This document shows, in pieces, positions 15,639 to 25,283 of a stretch of DNA of 40,394 nucleotides (positions within the stretch are counted from its first letter, which is position 1; every line of letters begins with the position of its first letter). This stretch comes from Companilactobacillus kimchiensis. Lineage in GTDB: Bacteria; Bacillota; Bacilli; Lactobacillales; Lactobacillaceae. The notes under the pieces were generated by a model, which did not search any database, was not told the DNA's origin, and worked only from the letters and a program-made list of their open reading frames with translations. The DNA lies in the NCBI RefSeq assembly GCF_001438805.1, contig NZ_JQCF01000024.1, forward strand, positions 1 to 40,394, in the 5' to 3' direction. The translations under genes were made by a program, and so were the position numbers.

Positions 15639-18014
15639 TTAGTATTCGGAAACATCACTAGCTTTGACAAATTCATTAGTCGAAACTCGATAGTATTTAA
15701 CGTTATTGATAGTGACAAGCTGATCAGTAAACCAAACAGAATTAGGAGCTAACTCACGTTCCATGACTAGTTTTCCCTCCGCCGTATAAAGTCGTTTGGC
15801 AGAATCGCTATTGGTTTGAATATTTTCAGAAATAGCAGTATATGGATAAACTTGTCCTGATTTGACCCATTCATCGGTAGCAACCTGAAAATAACTTTCA
15901 TTATTAATAGTCATTTGTTCATTGGTGAACCAATCAGTACCGTGACTTAATTCCTGATTATCTAATAATTTCATCAAGTTATCATCAGTTCTGAAATAAA
16001 GTGGGACATTATCCTTATCACTATATGTGGCAATAGTTTGGTTAATTTGTTTAGTTTGAATGTTATCAACTGGTTTATTGCCATGGTTGTGATTATTATG
16101 GGATGTCGAATGGTGAGCAGGATTGGGATTAGTATCGGGAGTTTTAACAGGTTCTTTACCCGTATAATACATATTTAAGGTGTAAACATCCTTATCTTGA
16201 ATTCTTCCATTCAAAATGGCAGCCACTAAATTAGTCAACGAAACATCTTTATCACCAAGAGCTTCTTTTAATTGGTCATATTTAATTGGATCCGCAGAAG
16301 AGTCTGGTAGAACTAGATTAATTTGACTAGGATCAATTTTCCAAGTGGGGTCAATTTTAGGTTCAGTGACTGAACCAGGAGTGATGGGGCCATCTTTGGG
16401 GATCTCAACATCATATTTAGTGGGATTAGGTAATAGGTTGCCATTTAAATAAATATTCTCAATAAAATGAGCTGCAGGGACGGTCGGAATAGTCTTCTTG
16501 CCAAAGGGAATAAATATTTCCACACCGTTTTTACCTGAGCCATCGTAAAGGTCTGCAATAGTGGAATTTTCAGAATCATTACCAGTAGTGAAACTAAGGT
16601 TGGCTTCAGGATTTTCTTTGGTGCCATTACCGATATTGACCCATTGGTCAGCTTTACTTGATGGAACTACTAATGGAAGGTCCTTGTTATTAAAGTCATT
16701 TTGAGGCCCTAAAGTAATAGAATCGAGATCAGTACCTTCAAATAAAGAAACACCATAGCCATCGGTATTAGGACCAGCTGCTTTGATCATATTAAAATTG
16801 GAAATATCAATATTCTTGAGCGAGGTATCATTTTCAAAAACAAATCCCATATTTACGACCTTATCAGTAGTGAAGCTTTTAGGAAAGCTTAGTGATTTTA
16901 ACTTTGGAAGATCAGCAAACATTCCCGTTATATCTAGTGCATTTCCAGTATCTAAATTAGAAAGATCAATGTTGGATAAATTAGAATCTCCGGCGAACAT
17001 CAGCTCGAAGTATTTAACATTACTCGTATTCTTTGGAAGAGTTATGGTTTCCAGACTAGTATTATAAGAGATAAGCCCCCCCATATTTACTGTATTTCTA
17101 GTATCCCAATTAGATAAATCGAGATTGGTTAAACTAGAATCATATTCAAATATTGAGTCCATATTGGTGACGGCACTGACATCCAATTGTGAAACATCAA
17201 TGTTTACTAATTTTGGATCATGACAAAATAATAAGGAAATATCAGGACATTTGGACAAATCTAAATTGTTTAAACCTTTGACAGTAGTTAGATTTTTCAT
17301 GTCTCCGAAGTAGCGAAATATACCCGGGGTTACATTAATGCTAGGATTCATTGTAGCTTCAACTTTACCATCCAATGAAATTTCTTTAATGTCATCATCA
17401 TTATCTCGCCAAGGTTTATCGGTATACATTCCTCCTCCTTGTAAAGTGCCGGGACCGATATGAAGAGTTCCATTATTTGAAATATACCAAAGACTTGTAC
17501 TATATGTACTTCCTCCGCCATTAGCAATATTGTCTTTAGGGACAGTAAAATCTGATTTATTATCAGGTTGGTTCCCCAATTGTTCATCTGTTGGAGTTGG
17601 TTCAGTTATTGTTGGGTTGCCTTTTAAATTTATTGGCTCATTTTCTGGTACTTGTTCAGCTTCGAGTTGATTGGTGTTTAGTTTAGTAATTCCGCCTTCT
17701 TGATTACTAGTTAAATCTGAATCTGCAATTTGATCTGGTACATCAGCTTTAACTGGTGCAGTTGTTTCTTCAGGGGTGGAAGTTGATGGAGTCGACTGTG
17801 GTTGCTCATTACTAGTAGCAGTAGGTTGTTGTACTTGGTCTTGAGTAATAGGTGTAGAGTTAGGAGCAGTATCGGCTTTAACAGTGATAGAGTTCATTAG
17901 GAATAAACCACTGGCAATGGAGAGACTAGAAATAACTATCCAATTTTTCCCGGCTTTGACTAATTTATTTTTTAGTACGTTGTTTGGATCTTGTTTTAAC
18001 TGTTGGAACCTCAT
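15639..18014 (-). CDS. BspA-like leucine-rich surface protein with SLAP anchor (1)
   Basis: A 791-residue secreted wall protein. The ATG at 18014 (MRFQQLKQDPNN, after GAAGGT) is preferred to the upstream frame because the same start occurs in its paralogs. The signal peptide has KLVKAGKNW and a hydrophobic core, with likely cleavage near VKAD (residue 48). A Ser/Thr/Pro/Glu-rich linker runs to about 175. The opening motif WYISNNGTLHIGPGTL starts the BspA-type (DUF285) repeats (LDLSNWDTRNTVNMGGL), about 195-460. A His/Asn hinge (AHHSTSHNNHNHG) precedes two SLAP domains, each ending YYRVSTNEFVKASDVSEY-like. SLAP domains bind wall polymers without covalent linkage. BspA-type repeats are adhesive in other bacteria; the ligand here is unknown. 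Confidence 0.88.
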   Translation of the reverse strand: MRFQQLKQDPNNVLKNKLVKAGKNWIVISSLSIASGLFLMNSITVKADTAPNSTPITQDQVQQPTATSNEQPQSTPSTSTPEETTAPVKADVPDQIADSDLTSNQEGGITKLNTNQLEAEQVPENEPINLKGNPTITEPTPTDEQLGNQPDNKSDFTVPKDNIANGGGSTYSTSLWYISNNGTLHIGPGTLQGGGMYTDKPWRDNDDDIKEISLDGKVEATMNPSINVTPGIFRYFGDMKNLTTVKGLNNLDLSKCPDISLLFCHDPKLVNIDVSQLDVSAVTNMDSIFEYDSSLTNLDLSNWDTRNTVNMGGLISYNTSLETITLPKNTSNVKYFELMFAGDSNLSNIDLSNLDTGNALDITGMFADLPKLKSLSFPKSFTTDKVVNMGFVFENDTSLKNIDISNFNMIKAAGPNTDGYGVSLFEGTDLDSITLGPQNDFNNKDLPLVVPSSKADQWVNIGNGTKENPEANLSFTTGNDSENSTIADLYDGSGKNGVEIFIPFGKKTIPTVPAAHFIENIYLNGNLLPNPTKYDVEIPKDGPITPGSVTEPKIDPTWKIDPSQINLVLPDSSADPIKYDQLKEALGDKDVSLTNLVAAILNGRIQDKDVYTLNMYYTGKEPVKTPDTNPNPAHHSTSHNNHNHGNKPVDNIQTKQINQTIATYSDKDNVPLYFRTDDNLMKLLDNQELSHGTDWFTNEQMTINNESYFQVATDEWVKSGQVYPYTAISENIQTNSDSAKRLYTAEGKLVMERELAPNSVWFTDQLVTINNVKYYRVSTNEFVKASDVSEY

Positions 18015-18158
18015 AAATTTTACCTTCAATCCTATAATTAGAAATTTTTCCTTACAAGTATAAGTATATAACTCTTTAATATAGACTAAAATCCTAAATG
18101 AAATAAACATATGTAATATATATATATCAATTAATGACTTTTATGATAATTAACTAAA

Positions 18159-18208
18159 AAATAAGTGATGTATTGAGGCTGGATTAAACCCCAATACATC
18201 ACTTATTT
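18159..18208 (-). terminator. intrinsic terminator, copy of the one at 15579
   Basis: The same 17-bp stem AAATAAGTGATGTATTG and complement, with only the loop differing from the copy at 15579-15627. It ends the leftward gene at 18220-20496. Confidence 0.88.
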
Positions 18209-18219
18209 GTTTTGTTTAA

Positions 18220-20496
18220 TTAGTATTCGGAAACATCACTAGCTTTGACAAATTCATTAGTCGAAACTCGATAGTATTTAACGTTATCAATCTTAATAAA
18301 ACGGTCAGTATGCCAAGCACTATCTTTAGCGAGTTCACGATCATAAACGAGATTTCCTTCGGCCGTGTAAAGTCGTTTATTGGAGTCACTATTAGTCAAA
18401 ATATTTTGGTCAAGATTCCAATAAGGATAGACTTGGCTAGCTTTGACCCATTCACTTGTTGAAACGCGATAATAAACTTGATTATCAGAAGTCTCTTTTT
18501 CATCACTAAACCAACTAGTGCCATTTGCTAATTCTCGATTGGAAATGTTAGAAGTATTATTGGAATTAATGTTATAGAGTGGGACAGCAGGTTTGTCGTA
18601 ATAAGTAGCAATATCCTGATCATAATATTCAGTTGAATTATTGTTGCTATTAGAATTACTGTTTGAACTACCATGATTATGATGGTTACTACTATGGTTA
18701 TTACTATGATTACTATTAGGATTGTCTATCTTGGTATAGGTAACCTTTTCAGCGGCTACAATGGTGTTGTTATTATAAACGTTGGCCTTAACCGTCGTTT
18801 TATCAGCTGTGTAACCAGTAATATTTGGTACTGGTACATCTACAGTAGTGCCAACCTTGCCAGTAATCTCGGTGACGATTTGATCACCGAGGTTGGATGG
18901 GATAGTTACATCGGCGGTTACAGTGTTGCGTTTGGGGACAAAGGTATCTATTGGTGCATTTGGATCACCATTATATATTTTGTAAACGTCACCATATGGA
19001 TCACCTCCGGGTAGAATCGTTTTGAAAATGATATTACCTTCAGGCTTTTCAAATGAACCATTACCAATATTAATCCAAGTATCTGAAATATCAGATGGTA
19101 AAGAGAATGATTTATTAAAATAATTTTTTGGCCCTAAAGTAACGGCCTCAAGTGAAGGATTGTCATAAAAAATAGTGGTACCGAGGTTATTCTCATCGTT
19201 TAAAGATTCTTTTGTGTCATAGTTGGAGATGTCAATCGATTTAAGTGATTCGTCGCCATAAAACATGAAATAAATATATTGAACTTTACTAGTATTAAAA
19301 TTTTGAGGAAATTTGATAGTGGTCAATTTGGTTTGGCCATAGAATAAGTAATCCATAGCGGAAACATGACTCGTATCGAAATTTGAAAAATCAATGTAAG
19401 TCAACCTAGGTTGCGAAGTGAGGTTGATATCTTCATTATATGAAAACATTCCACTCATAGTTTGAATAGCTTTAGCATGCCAGTTTGACAGATCGATAGA
19501 AGATAAATTTGTATCGGCAAATAAGTTGTCCATTTCGGTTACTTTTTCAACGTTCCAATTTTTAATATTCAGGGTGCTCAATTGAAGATCACCCTGAAAG
19601 ATTCCGGCCATAGAAGTAACATTCTTAGTATCCCATTTAGAAAGGTCTAAAGAAGTTAAGACCGGATCATTTTTAAAAAGGAAAGAAATGGAACTAGTCT
19701 GAGAAACGTCTAATTCATCAATATTATCAATACTGGTTAAATTGGTTAAATTTGAAAATAGCCCAGTAATACCAAATGAAGACGCGGGATCTGTCATTCC
19801 AGGATTTTTAATTGTTACGGGATAATCAGTCGCTATAACTGGACCATCAATAGAAATAGTATCTATATTATCGGAATATTCCTTAAAGGGACTGTCATCA
19901 TAATTAAAGGTCCCAGCCGTACCAGGACCAATATGTAATGTTTTATTAGTTGAGATATACCACTTGCTACTATCTGGATTATCAGTAATTGATCCTTGGT
20001 AAAGAGCGTCATTTGGAATATTAAAATCAGCAGTTCTTGTATCTACATTTGTTGTTTTATCAGTGACGGTTGGATCATCAGCAAGTGAATTTTCTAAATT
20101 GTCGTTTGTTTCTTTAGATAAAACTTCTGGATCCACTGTTTCAGTTTCTTTTGGAGTTTTGTCCTCAGCAGGTTGAACTGAGCCAGTATTTTGACTTTCT
20201 GTTAAGTTAGAGCCATTAGATTCAACTGATTTTGCTGTTATTTCAGAATCATTAACTGCTTTAGCAGGTTCCTGCGTTTGTTCAACTAAATTATTATTTG
20301 AATCGACTTGTTGAGCTGAAACTGGTGTAATTGAGGATGAATCGTCAACTGCATCAGCTTGAACGTTAGTGTAGTTCATCAAGAGTAAGCCACTAGCAAT
20401 AGCAAAACTAGAAACAACTATCCAATTTTTACTAGACTTAACTAATTGTTTTTTTAATATGCTATTTGAATCGGATTTCAATTGTTGAAACTTCAT
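18220..20496 (-). CDS. BspA-like leucine-rich surface protein with SLAP anchor (2)
   Basis: A 758-residue paralog of the preceding protein. The signal peptide (MKFQQLKSDSNS, KQLVKSSKNW, core ending near VQAD, about residue 48) is followed by an acidic Ser/Thr-rich linker to about 175. WYISTNKTLHIGPGTAG opens the DUF285 repeats (LDLSKWDTKNVTSMAGIF, about 205-455). One MucBP-like beta module (about 530-600: VTIPSNLGDQIVTEITGKVG, VPNITGYTADKTTVKA) precedes a striking Asn/Ser/His hinge (about 600-630). Two SLAP domains form the last ~125 residues. GGAAGG lies nine bases before the ATG. The last 22 codons and the terminator are identical to the neighbouring copy, which indicates recent duplication or gene conversion. 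Confidence 0.88.
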   Translation of the reverse strand: MKFQQLKSDSNSILKKQLVKSSKNWIVVSSFAIASGLLLMNYTNVQADAVDDSSSITPVSAQQVDSNNNLVEQTQEPAKAVNDSEITAKSVESNGSNLTESQNTGSVQPAEDKTPKETETVDPEVLSKETNDNLENSLADDPTVTDKTTNVDTRTADFNIPNDALYQGSITDNPDSSKWYISTNKTLHIGPGTAGTFNYDDSPFKEYSDNIDTISIDGPVIATDYPVTIKNPGMTDPASSFGITGLFSNLTNLTSIDNIDELDVSQTSSISFLFKNDPVLTSLDLSKWDTKNVTSMAGIFQGDLQLSTLNIKNWNVEKVTEMDNLFADTNLSSIDLSNWHAKAIQTMSGMFSYNEDINLTSQPRLTYIDFSNFDTSHVSAMDYLFYGQTKLTTIKFPQNFNTSKVQYIYFMFYGDESLKSIDISNYDTKESLNDENNLGTTIFYDNPSLEAVTLGPKNYFNKSFSLPSDISDTWINIGNGSFEKPEGNIIFKTILPGGDPYGDVYKIYNGDPNAPIDTFVPKRNTVTADVTIPSNLGDQIVTEITGKVGTTVDVPVPNITGYTADKTTVKANVYNNNTIVAAEKVTYTKIDNPNSNHSNNHSSNHHNHGSSNSNSNSNNNSTEYYDQDIATYYDKPAVPLYNINSNNTSNISNRELANGTSWFSDEKETSDNQVYYRVSTSEWVKASQVYPYWNLDQNILTNSDSNKRLYTAEGNLVYDRELAKDSAWHTDRFIKIDNVKYYRVSTNEFVKASDVSEY

Positions 20497-20609
20497 AAAA
20501 TATAGCCTTCCATCCTATAATTAAAATAATTTCCTTATAAACAAAATTATAGAACTTTTTGGTATATAAAAACAATAAAATTATAATGAGAATAAATTTA
20601 TTTCATCAT

Positions 20610-23600
20610 TTAGAATTCAGAAACATCACTAGCTTTGACAAATTCATTAGTTGAAACACGATAATACTTAATACCATTAATGTAAATAATTTGGTCTGTA
20701 AACCAAACAGTGTCAGCAGATAGCTGATGATCAGTAACCAATTTACCTTCAGCAGTGTAGAGTGAAGAAATTGCTTTGATACTGATATTTTGTTTGACTG
20801 CTTCGTACCGATAGATCTGGTTAGCTTTGATCCATTGGGTGGCATTAATTTGATAGTATTTTTCGTTGGCAATAGTGATTTCTTGGTCACTGAACCAGTC
20901 AGTACCGCTGTTCAAGGTTTTATCTAAGGTAATCATTGTTCGACCATGGTTCAAATAATACACTTGGACGGCTGGTTGGTCAGCGTAGGTGGCAATTAAA
21001 TAATTATGTTTTTCAATCGAATTATCTTGAACAGTAATTTTTTCAGCATGTCGTGAAATTTTATTATAAATAACTTTAGTATCAGAAACGAAATGTCCTT
21101 GACCGTCTAATTTTCCAGTGATTGTCTGCAAAACATGGGTGTAATTAGGTATGTTAGGAACTTGGATAGTGACAGTATCACCGACTCTGCCGGACGGAAC
21201 TTTAATCGTTTGCGGACCATTAGGTGTATTAATAATGGTTGTTCCAGTGGCAATCTGTTTACCGAAGTATTTGATTTTAGTTAGATCAACGAAGGCTTTA
21301 CCATCTTTATCAAATTGAATTGGTAAATTAGGGGTTTGAGGTGTGTATCCTGCAAATGTAGGAACTTTGACAGTTTCATTTTCCCCAAAGTTAATGCCAG
21401 GAATTATTAATGTGGCATCTTTAGTTTTATTGCCATCAGGTGAAGAGATCGTGATTGCCTTGGCAACTGTGTGAATGGGAGTGAATTGAAGTTTTGAAGT
21501 GTCAATTTGAGCCATGCCGTCAGTTTTATAAATAACCGATAATTGAGAAACATTATTTGTATAACCGTAAACTGGATTGATTAAAGCTATATTATTTTTA
21601 TCACCAAAATTACCACCTGGAATATCAATTGTCAGGTGTTTATTCTGCGCATAGTTAATGGTTGTAGAAGTTTTATCGATATGAATTGGGGTGTATTTAA
21701 TACTTTGATAATCAATCGTAGCTTTGCCGTCGGTAGTGTATTGAATTGGCAATTTCGTAATATTAGATTTGTAGCCTGGAACTTTCGTAACATTAACAAA
21801 TTGGTCTTTCTTTCCATAGTCGACATCGGGAATAGGGATGATAACATCCTGATTGTTGAAATCCTTGGCGATAACTTGTGTGGCTGAAAGATGGATTGGG
21901 ATGTAATGTAAATTATCCGTATTGATCCATGATTTGCCAGTGGTTAAGTAATTGACTGATAAATGATCCGTTTTAGTTTTATAACCGGGAAACTGAGGAA
22001 TTATTGCCACTTGTGTTTTATCGCCAAACTGACTACCAGGAATATTGATGATAACAGGCTTATTATCAGGACCTAGAATAGTTGTAGTTGAGGCAGAAAT
22101 TTGAATGGGAACGTAGTTTACTTTAGATGCATCAACGATGGCTGCACCATCAGCTGTATAGTGAACCGGCAATTCTTTAGGACTGTTTGGAGCCAGTTGA
22201 TAACCAGGAATTTCTGGAATCTGAGCTTTTTCTTTAGAATCACCGAAGAACCCAGCTGGGATAGTGATAATTACATCATGATTGTTAAAATCTTTTACTT
22301 TCGTGGTTGAAGCGGCAATTTGAATGGGGACAAATTTGATCTTAGTAGAATCAACTACAATTTTTCCATCGACATATTTAATTGGCAATTGTGTGGAACT
22401 GTCAGCTGTTAATTGGAAACCAGGAATAGGTTGAATTTGAGCAAATTTGCCTTGATCACCGTAGTTAACATCAGGAATATGGATTGTGACTTGATTATTA
22501 TTGGCATCGGTAAAAGTTTTAGTTGAGGCTTTAAAATTAATGGGAGTATAAATGACATTTGAAGTAGCAACATGTGATTTACCATTTTTGTCATAAGTGA
22601 CAGGAAGGCTTGATTCGTTCGAAGTATATCCAGGAATAGTAGGAATTATAGCAAGATTATGTAGATCACCATAATCGCCCTCAGGAATAATGACGTTAAC
22701 ATTATTATCGTTGGAGACTTTAATCGTAGTAGTAGATTGAGCGATATGAATTAGAACGTAAGTTACTTTGGAAGTGTCAACGCTTGATTTACCTTGATCA
22801 GTATAAATAACTGGTAATTCTGTAGGGGAATCAGGGCTAAGCAAATATCCGGGAATTTGAGGAACATTAATTTTAGTTGTCGTATTAGCAAAGTTTCCGG
22901 CAGGGATGATAACGCTAGAAGTATGATTTTTGGAAGCAGTGAAAGTCGCTGTGGAAGAATCTGCCTGAACGGCTGAATATTTGGGCGTATCAGTAATTGT
23001 AATAATTGGATTTCCCTCGGTATCGGCACTGATAGTATCAGTTCCGGGGGTTACCTTATAGCCATCAACGGTCGGATTAATGGTAAAGGAGTCACCAATT
23101 CTTAGTGGTTGGCCATCTTTATTAGTTGTTCCAGTCATTATTTGAGTTGTTTGGTTAGGAGTGGTAACTTTGACAGACCATTGTTGAACCGGATTACCAG
23201 TATAAATGACTTTATCATCCGAGGTCATGTCACCATCACCAACTACAAAGGCATTGATATTGGTACGATCCGGGAGATAACCCTTAACCTGTGGAACTGA
23301 GATGGAGACAGTGCTGCCGATGGGACTATCAGGCACATCAACGGTTCCATTAGTAGGAATAGTGATGTTAGCAGGTATTTTGAATGTTAAATGAGTGGCA
23401 TTATGAATAGGATCGTAATTTGAATTTGGGGTATAAGTAACAGAGAAATTATGCTCTGGTGTAGGGACACCGCCACCTTGAACAAAGACTGAACCGATTC
23501 CACCAGCATTTGTTTGATTGTTATCAGGCATAGCTAGAAACGATTCATTGCGACTATTGATCCAAGAGTTAGAAGTTGATGAGGGCAAAGCAGTCGTGGA

Positions 23601-25079
23601 GCTAAAACGTAGTGAAGTATTCAATGTACCCAGAGTTAATGATTGTAAATCAGTTCCGTCAAACATACCTTCATTTTTGGAGGAATCACCAGTGCTGAGA
23701 GCTGCATTTGCTCCGCCTTGTAACATACCAAATAAATTTAACTTTTTAAGTGAGGTATCATTTTGGAACATTCCTCGTAAATCTTGGGCATTATTTAATT
23801 GCCAATTTTTAAAATAAGGATTGTCATTATCGGCATTGTCATTAAAAGTTAGGGCATAATCATTTTTATACATATAACTAAAATCTTTAACCTGATTGAT
23901 AGTTTTTGAAGGAGTTTGATTAAATTCGACTGCCTTAATTGCGTGATCATTCATGAACATATTTTTCATATTGACGACTTGACCAACATTTAGGCTAGAG
24001 AGATCCACTAGATCAGGTACAGGATCCTCATTAGTGACAACTGTTTTCAAAACTTTGTCGTTCATAAATAGACCTTCCATGTTCTCGGTTTTACTAGTAT
24101 CGAGATTGGAAATGTTAGTGATAGTCGTTAGCTTAGATAGATCCGCAAAAACATATTGCATATTCTTTGAAGCAGATACAAGTCCGTCAACTGACATAGA
24201 GGTAATATCTTTGGCATGATTTATCCAGGTTGAAGTACTGTGGACTGCATTAGGTGAAAGTTTGTTGATAGTAGTTGGATCTTCAGTATCTATATTGGCG
24301 TCATCAATTACTTTGGGCGGAATATTGTTAGGAGTGGTGTTGATTAAAGCTGGAAAACCAGGTTTGGAGTAATCAATAGTTGAAGTGGTAACTGACTTAC
24401 TGTCATCTAAGGTTCCAGCTCCAATATGAAGTGTTTTGTCACTTGTAATGTACCAGTGGCTAGTACCTTGTTTACCCTCGGCAATATTGGTCTTGATCAG
24501 TGGAGTAGTAATTGGTAGAGCTGGATCAGTCGGACCAGATATATCGACTTTATCGGATTTAGTTGGTTGGGTAGCTGTCATGACAGTTTTATCGGTAGTA
24601 GTTATTTGGTTAGTTTTTGCTGGTACAGTGGGCACGGTAGCGGTGGTACGGTTACCAGTTAATGTGGTGGAAACTTCTGTTTTAGCAGGACTTGTGATAG
24701 GTGTTTTTGAAATAGTTGGTTTCTTGACCGTATTCGTGGTAGGAGTTGTAGGATCAATTTTGCTGGTCTTAGTGGCGGTATCTGTTGTAGTGGTAGTTAT
24801 TTTTTTAGTTGGTTGCACAGTCACAGTAGGAACTTGTTTGACGGTAGGTGTGGCTGTGGTAATTGCTTTAGTGCTTGACTTAGTGGTCTTGTTTTCACTG
24901 ATGGTAGTTTTAACTGAAGCTGTGGCAGAGTCAGCTTTGACAGTGGTACTGGAGCCAGTGAGAAAAAATAATCCACCGGCAATGGACAAACTCGACAATA
25001 TAGTCCAACCTTTCTTTGATTTAACTAATCGCTTTTTTACAATATTATTTGGATCACTCTTTAATTGTTGGAACCTCAT
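20610..25079 (-). CDS. giant BspA/MucBP-like repeat adhesin with SLAP anchor (3)
   Basis: A 1489-residue secreted protein. The signal peptide is MRFQQLKSDPNN...KRLVKSKKGW, with cleavage near VKAD (residue 50). The linker at 50-190 is extremely Thr-rich and may be glycosylated. WYITSDKTLHIGAGTL (about 209) opens the leucine-rich part (about 285-490, with MFDGTDLQSLTLG). MucBP-like beta modules follow (PQVKGYLPDRTN), then a run of nine ~72-residue modules (about 700-1340) with a PxIPGY...LPVxY...DGKxxVDxSKxxYxPIxI pattern. Two SLAP domains close the protein (YYRVSTNEFVKASDVSEF). AAGGAGG precedes the ATG and a promoter is visible. The long repeat stalk probably lifts the leucine-rich tip off the wall; that is inference. 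No LPXTG motif is present. Confidence 0.88.
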   Translation of the reverse strand: MRFQQLKSDPNNIVKKRLVKSKKGWTILSSLSIAGGLFFLTGSSTTVKADSATASVKTTISENKTTKSSTKAITTATPTVKQVPTVTVQPTKKITTTTTDTATKTSKIDPTTPTTNTVKKPTISKTPITSPAKTEVSTTLTGNRTTATVPTVPAKTNQITTTDKTVMTATQPTKSDKVDISGPTDPALPITTPLIKTNIAEGKQGTSHWYITSDKTLHIGAGTLDDSKSVTTSTIDYSKPGFPALINTTPNNIPPKVIDDANIDTEDPTTINKLSPNAVHSTSTWINHAKDITSMSVDGLVSASKNMQYVFADLSKLTTITNISNLDTSKTENMEGLFMNDKVLKTVVTNEDPVPDLVDLSSLNVGQVVNMKNMFMNDHAIKAVEFNQTPSKTINQVKDFSYMYKNDYALTFNDNADNDNPYFKNWQLNNAQDLRGMFQNDTSLKKLNLFGMLQGGANAALSTGDSSKNEGMFDGTDLQSLTLGTLNTSLRFSSTTALPSSTSNSWINSRNESFLAMPDNNQTNAGGIGSVFVQGGGVPTPEHNFSVTYTPNSNYDPIHNATHLTFKIPANITIPTNGTVDVPDSPIGSTVSISVPQVKGYLPDRTNINAFVVGDGDMTSDDKVIYTGNPVQQWSVKVTTPNQTTQIMTGTTNKDGQPLRIGDSFTINPTVDGYKVTPGTDTISADTEGNPIITITDTPKYSAVQADSSTATFTASKNHTSSVIIPAGNFANTTTKINVPQIPGYLLSPDSPTELPVIYTDQGKSSVDTSKVTYVLIHIAQSTTTIKVSNDNNVNVIIPEGDYGDLHNLAIIPTIPGYTSNESSLPVTYDKNGKSHVATSNVIYTPINFKASTKTFTDANNNQVTIHIPDVNYGDQGKFAQIQPIPGFQLTADSSTQLPIKYVDGKIVVDSTKIKFVPIQIAASTTKVKDFNNHDVIITIPAGFFGDSKEKAQIPEIPGYQLAPNSPKELPVHYTADGAAIVDASKVNYVPIQISASTTTILGPDNKPVIINIPGSQFGDKTQVAIIPQFPGYKTKTDHLSVNYLTTGKSWINTDNLHYIPIHLSATQVIAKDFNNQDVIIPIPDVDYGKKDQFVNVTKVPGYKSNITKLPIQYTTDGKATIDYQSIKYTPIHIDKTSTTINYAQNKHLTIDIPGGNFGDKNNIALINPVYGYTNNVSQLSVIYKTDGMAQIDTSKLQFTPIHTVAKAITISSPDGNKTKDATLIIPGINFGENETVKVPTFAGYTPQTPNLPIQFDKDGKAFVDLTKIKYFGKQIATGTTIINTPNGPQTIKVPSGRVGDTVTIQVPNIPNYTHVLQTITGKLDGQGHFVSDTKVIYNKISRHAEKITVQDNSIEKHNYLIATYADQPAVQVYYLNHGRTMITLDKTLNSGTDWFSDQEITIANEKYYQINATQWIKANQIYRYEAVKQNISIKAISSLYTAEGKLVTDHQLSADTVWFTDQIIYINGIKYYRVSTNEFVKASDVSEF
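21060..22975 (-). repeat. nine diverged ~72-residue modules in adhesin 3
   Basis: At the protein level nine units of 65-75 residues follow head to tail. Each starts near a STTxI strand, has a central IPxxxFGD (or YGD) turn, then PGY, then LPVxY...DG...VDxSKxxYxPI. DNA identity between units is low, so this array is old and not being homogenised, unlike the 291-bp array of the next gene. Confidence 0.75.
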
Positions 25080-25122
25080 AATATCCTCCTTCTATCCTTG
25101 GATTAGGGATGTTTACACATTA

Positions 25123-25150
25123 AGTATAGGTTTACGAAACGTATATCCAA
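25123..25150 (-). promoter_or_regulatory. candidate promoter of adhesin 3
   Basis: Minus-strand TTGGAT (25150-25145) and TATACT (25128-25123) are 16 bases apart. They lie 44-71 bases before the ATG at 25079, which has an AAGGAGG ribosome site. Confidence 0.45.
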
Positions 25151-25234
25151 CTTGATATGGCTAACCAATATTCGATAAAAAGTATGCTGATTTTTATAAA
25201 GATTTGATAAAAATACATTTGGATAAAAGGACAC

Positions 25235-25270
25235 AAAAAAGCCAGATCATATTAAATGACCTGGCTAAAA
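25235..25270 (-). terminator. intrinsic terminator
   Basis: Minus strand GCCAGGTCAT pairs with ATGATCTGGC (one weak pair) around a five-base loop and is followed by six T's. It ends the broken adhesin gene at 25284. Confidence 0.85.
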
Positions 25271-25283
25271 TTTTGCTTAAAAT

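Noticed and set aside
24436-25155. 239-codon plus-strand frame, rich in Val/Leu, looking like a membrane protein
   Set aside because: It lies antisense to the Thr-rich linker and signal peptide of the 1489-residue adhesin; ACN codons read backwards give Val/Gly/Ser-type residues, and there is no ribosome site.
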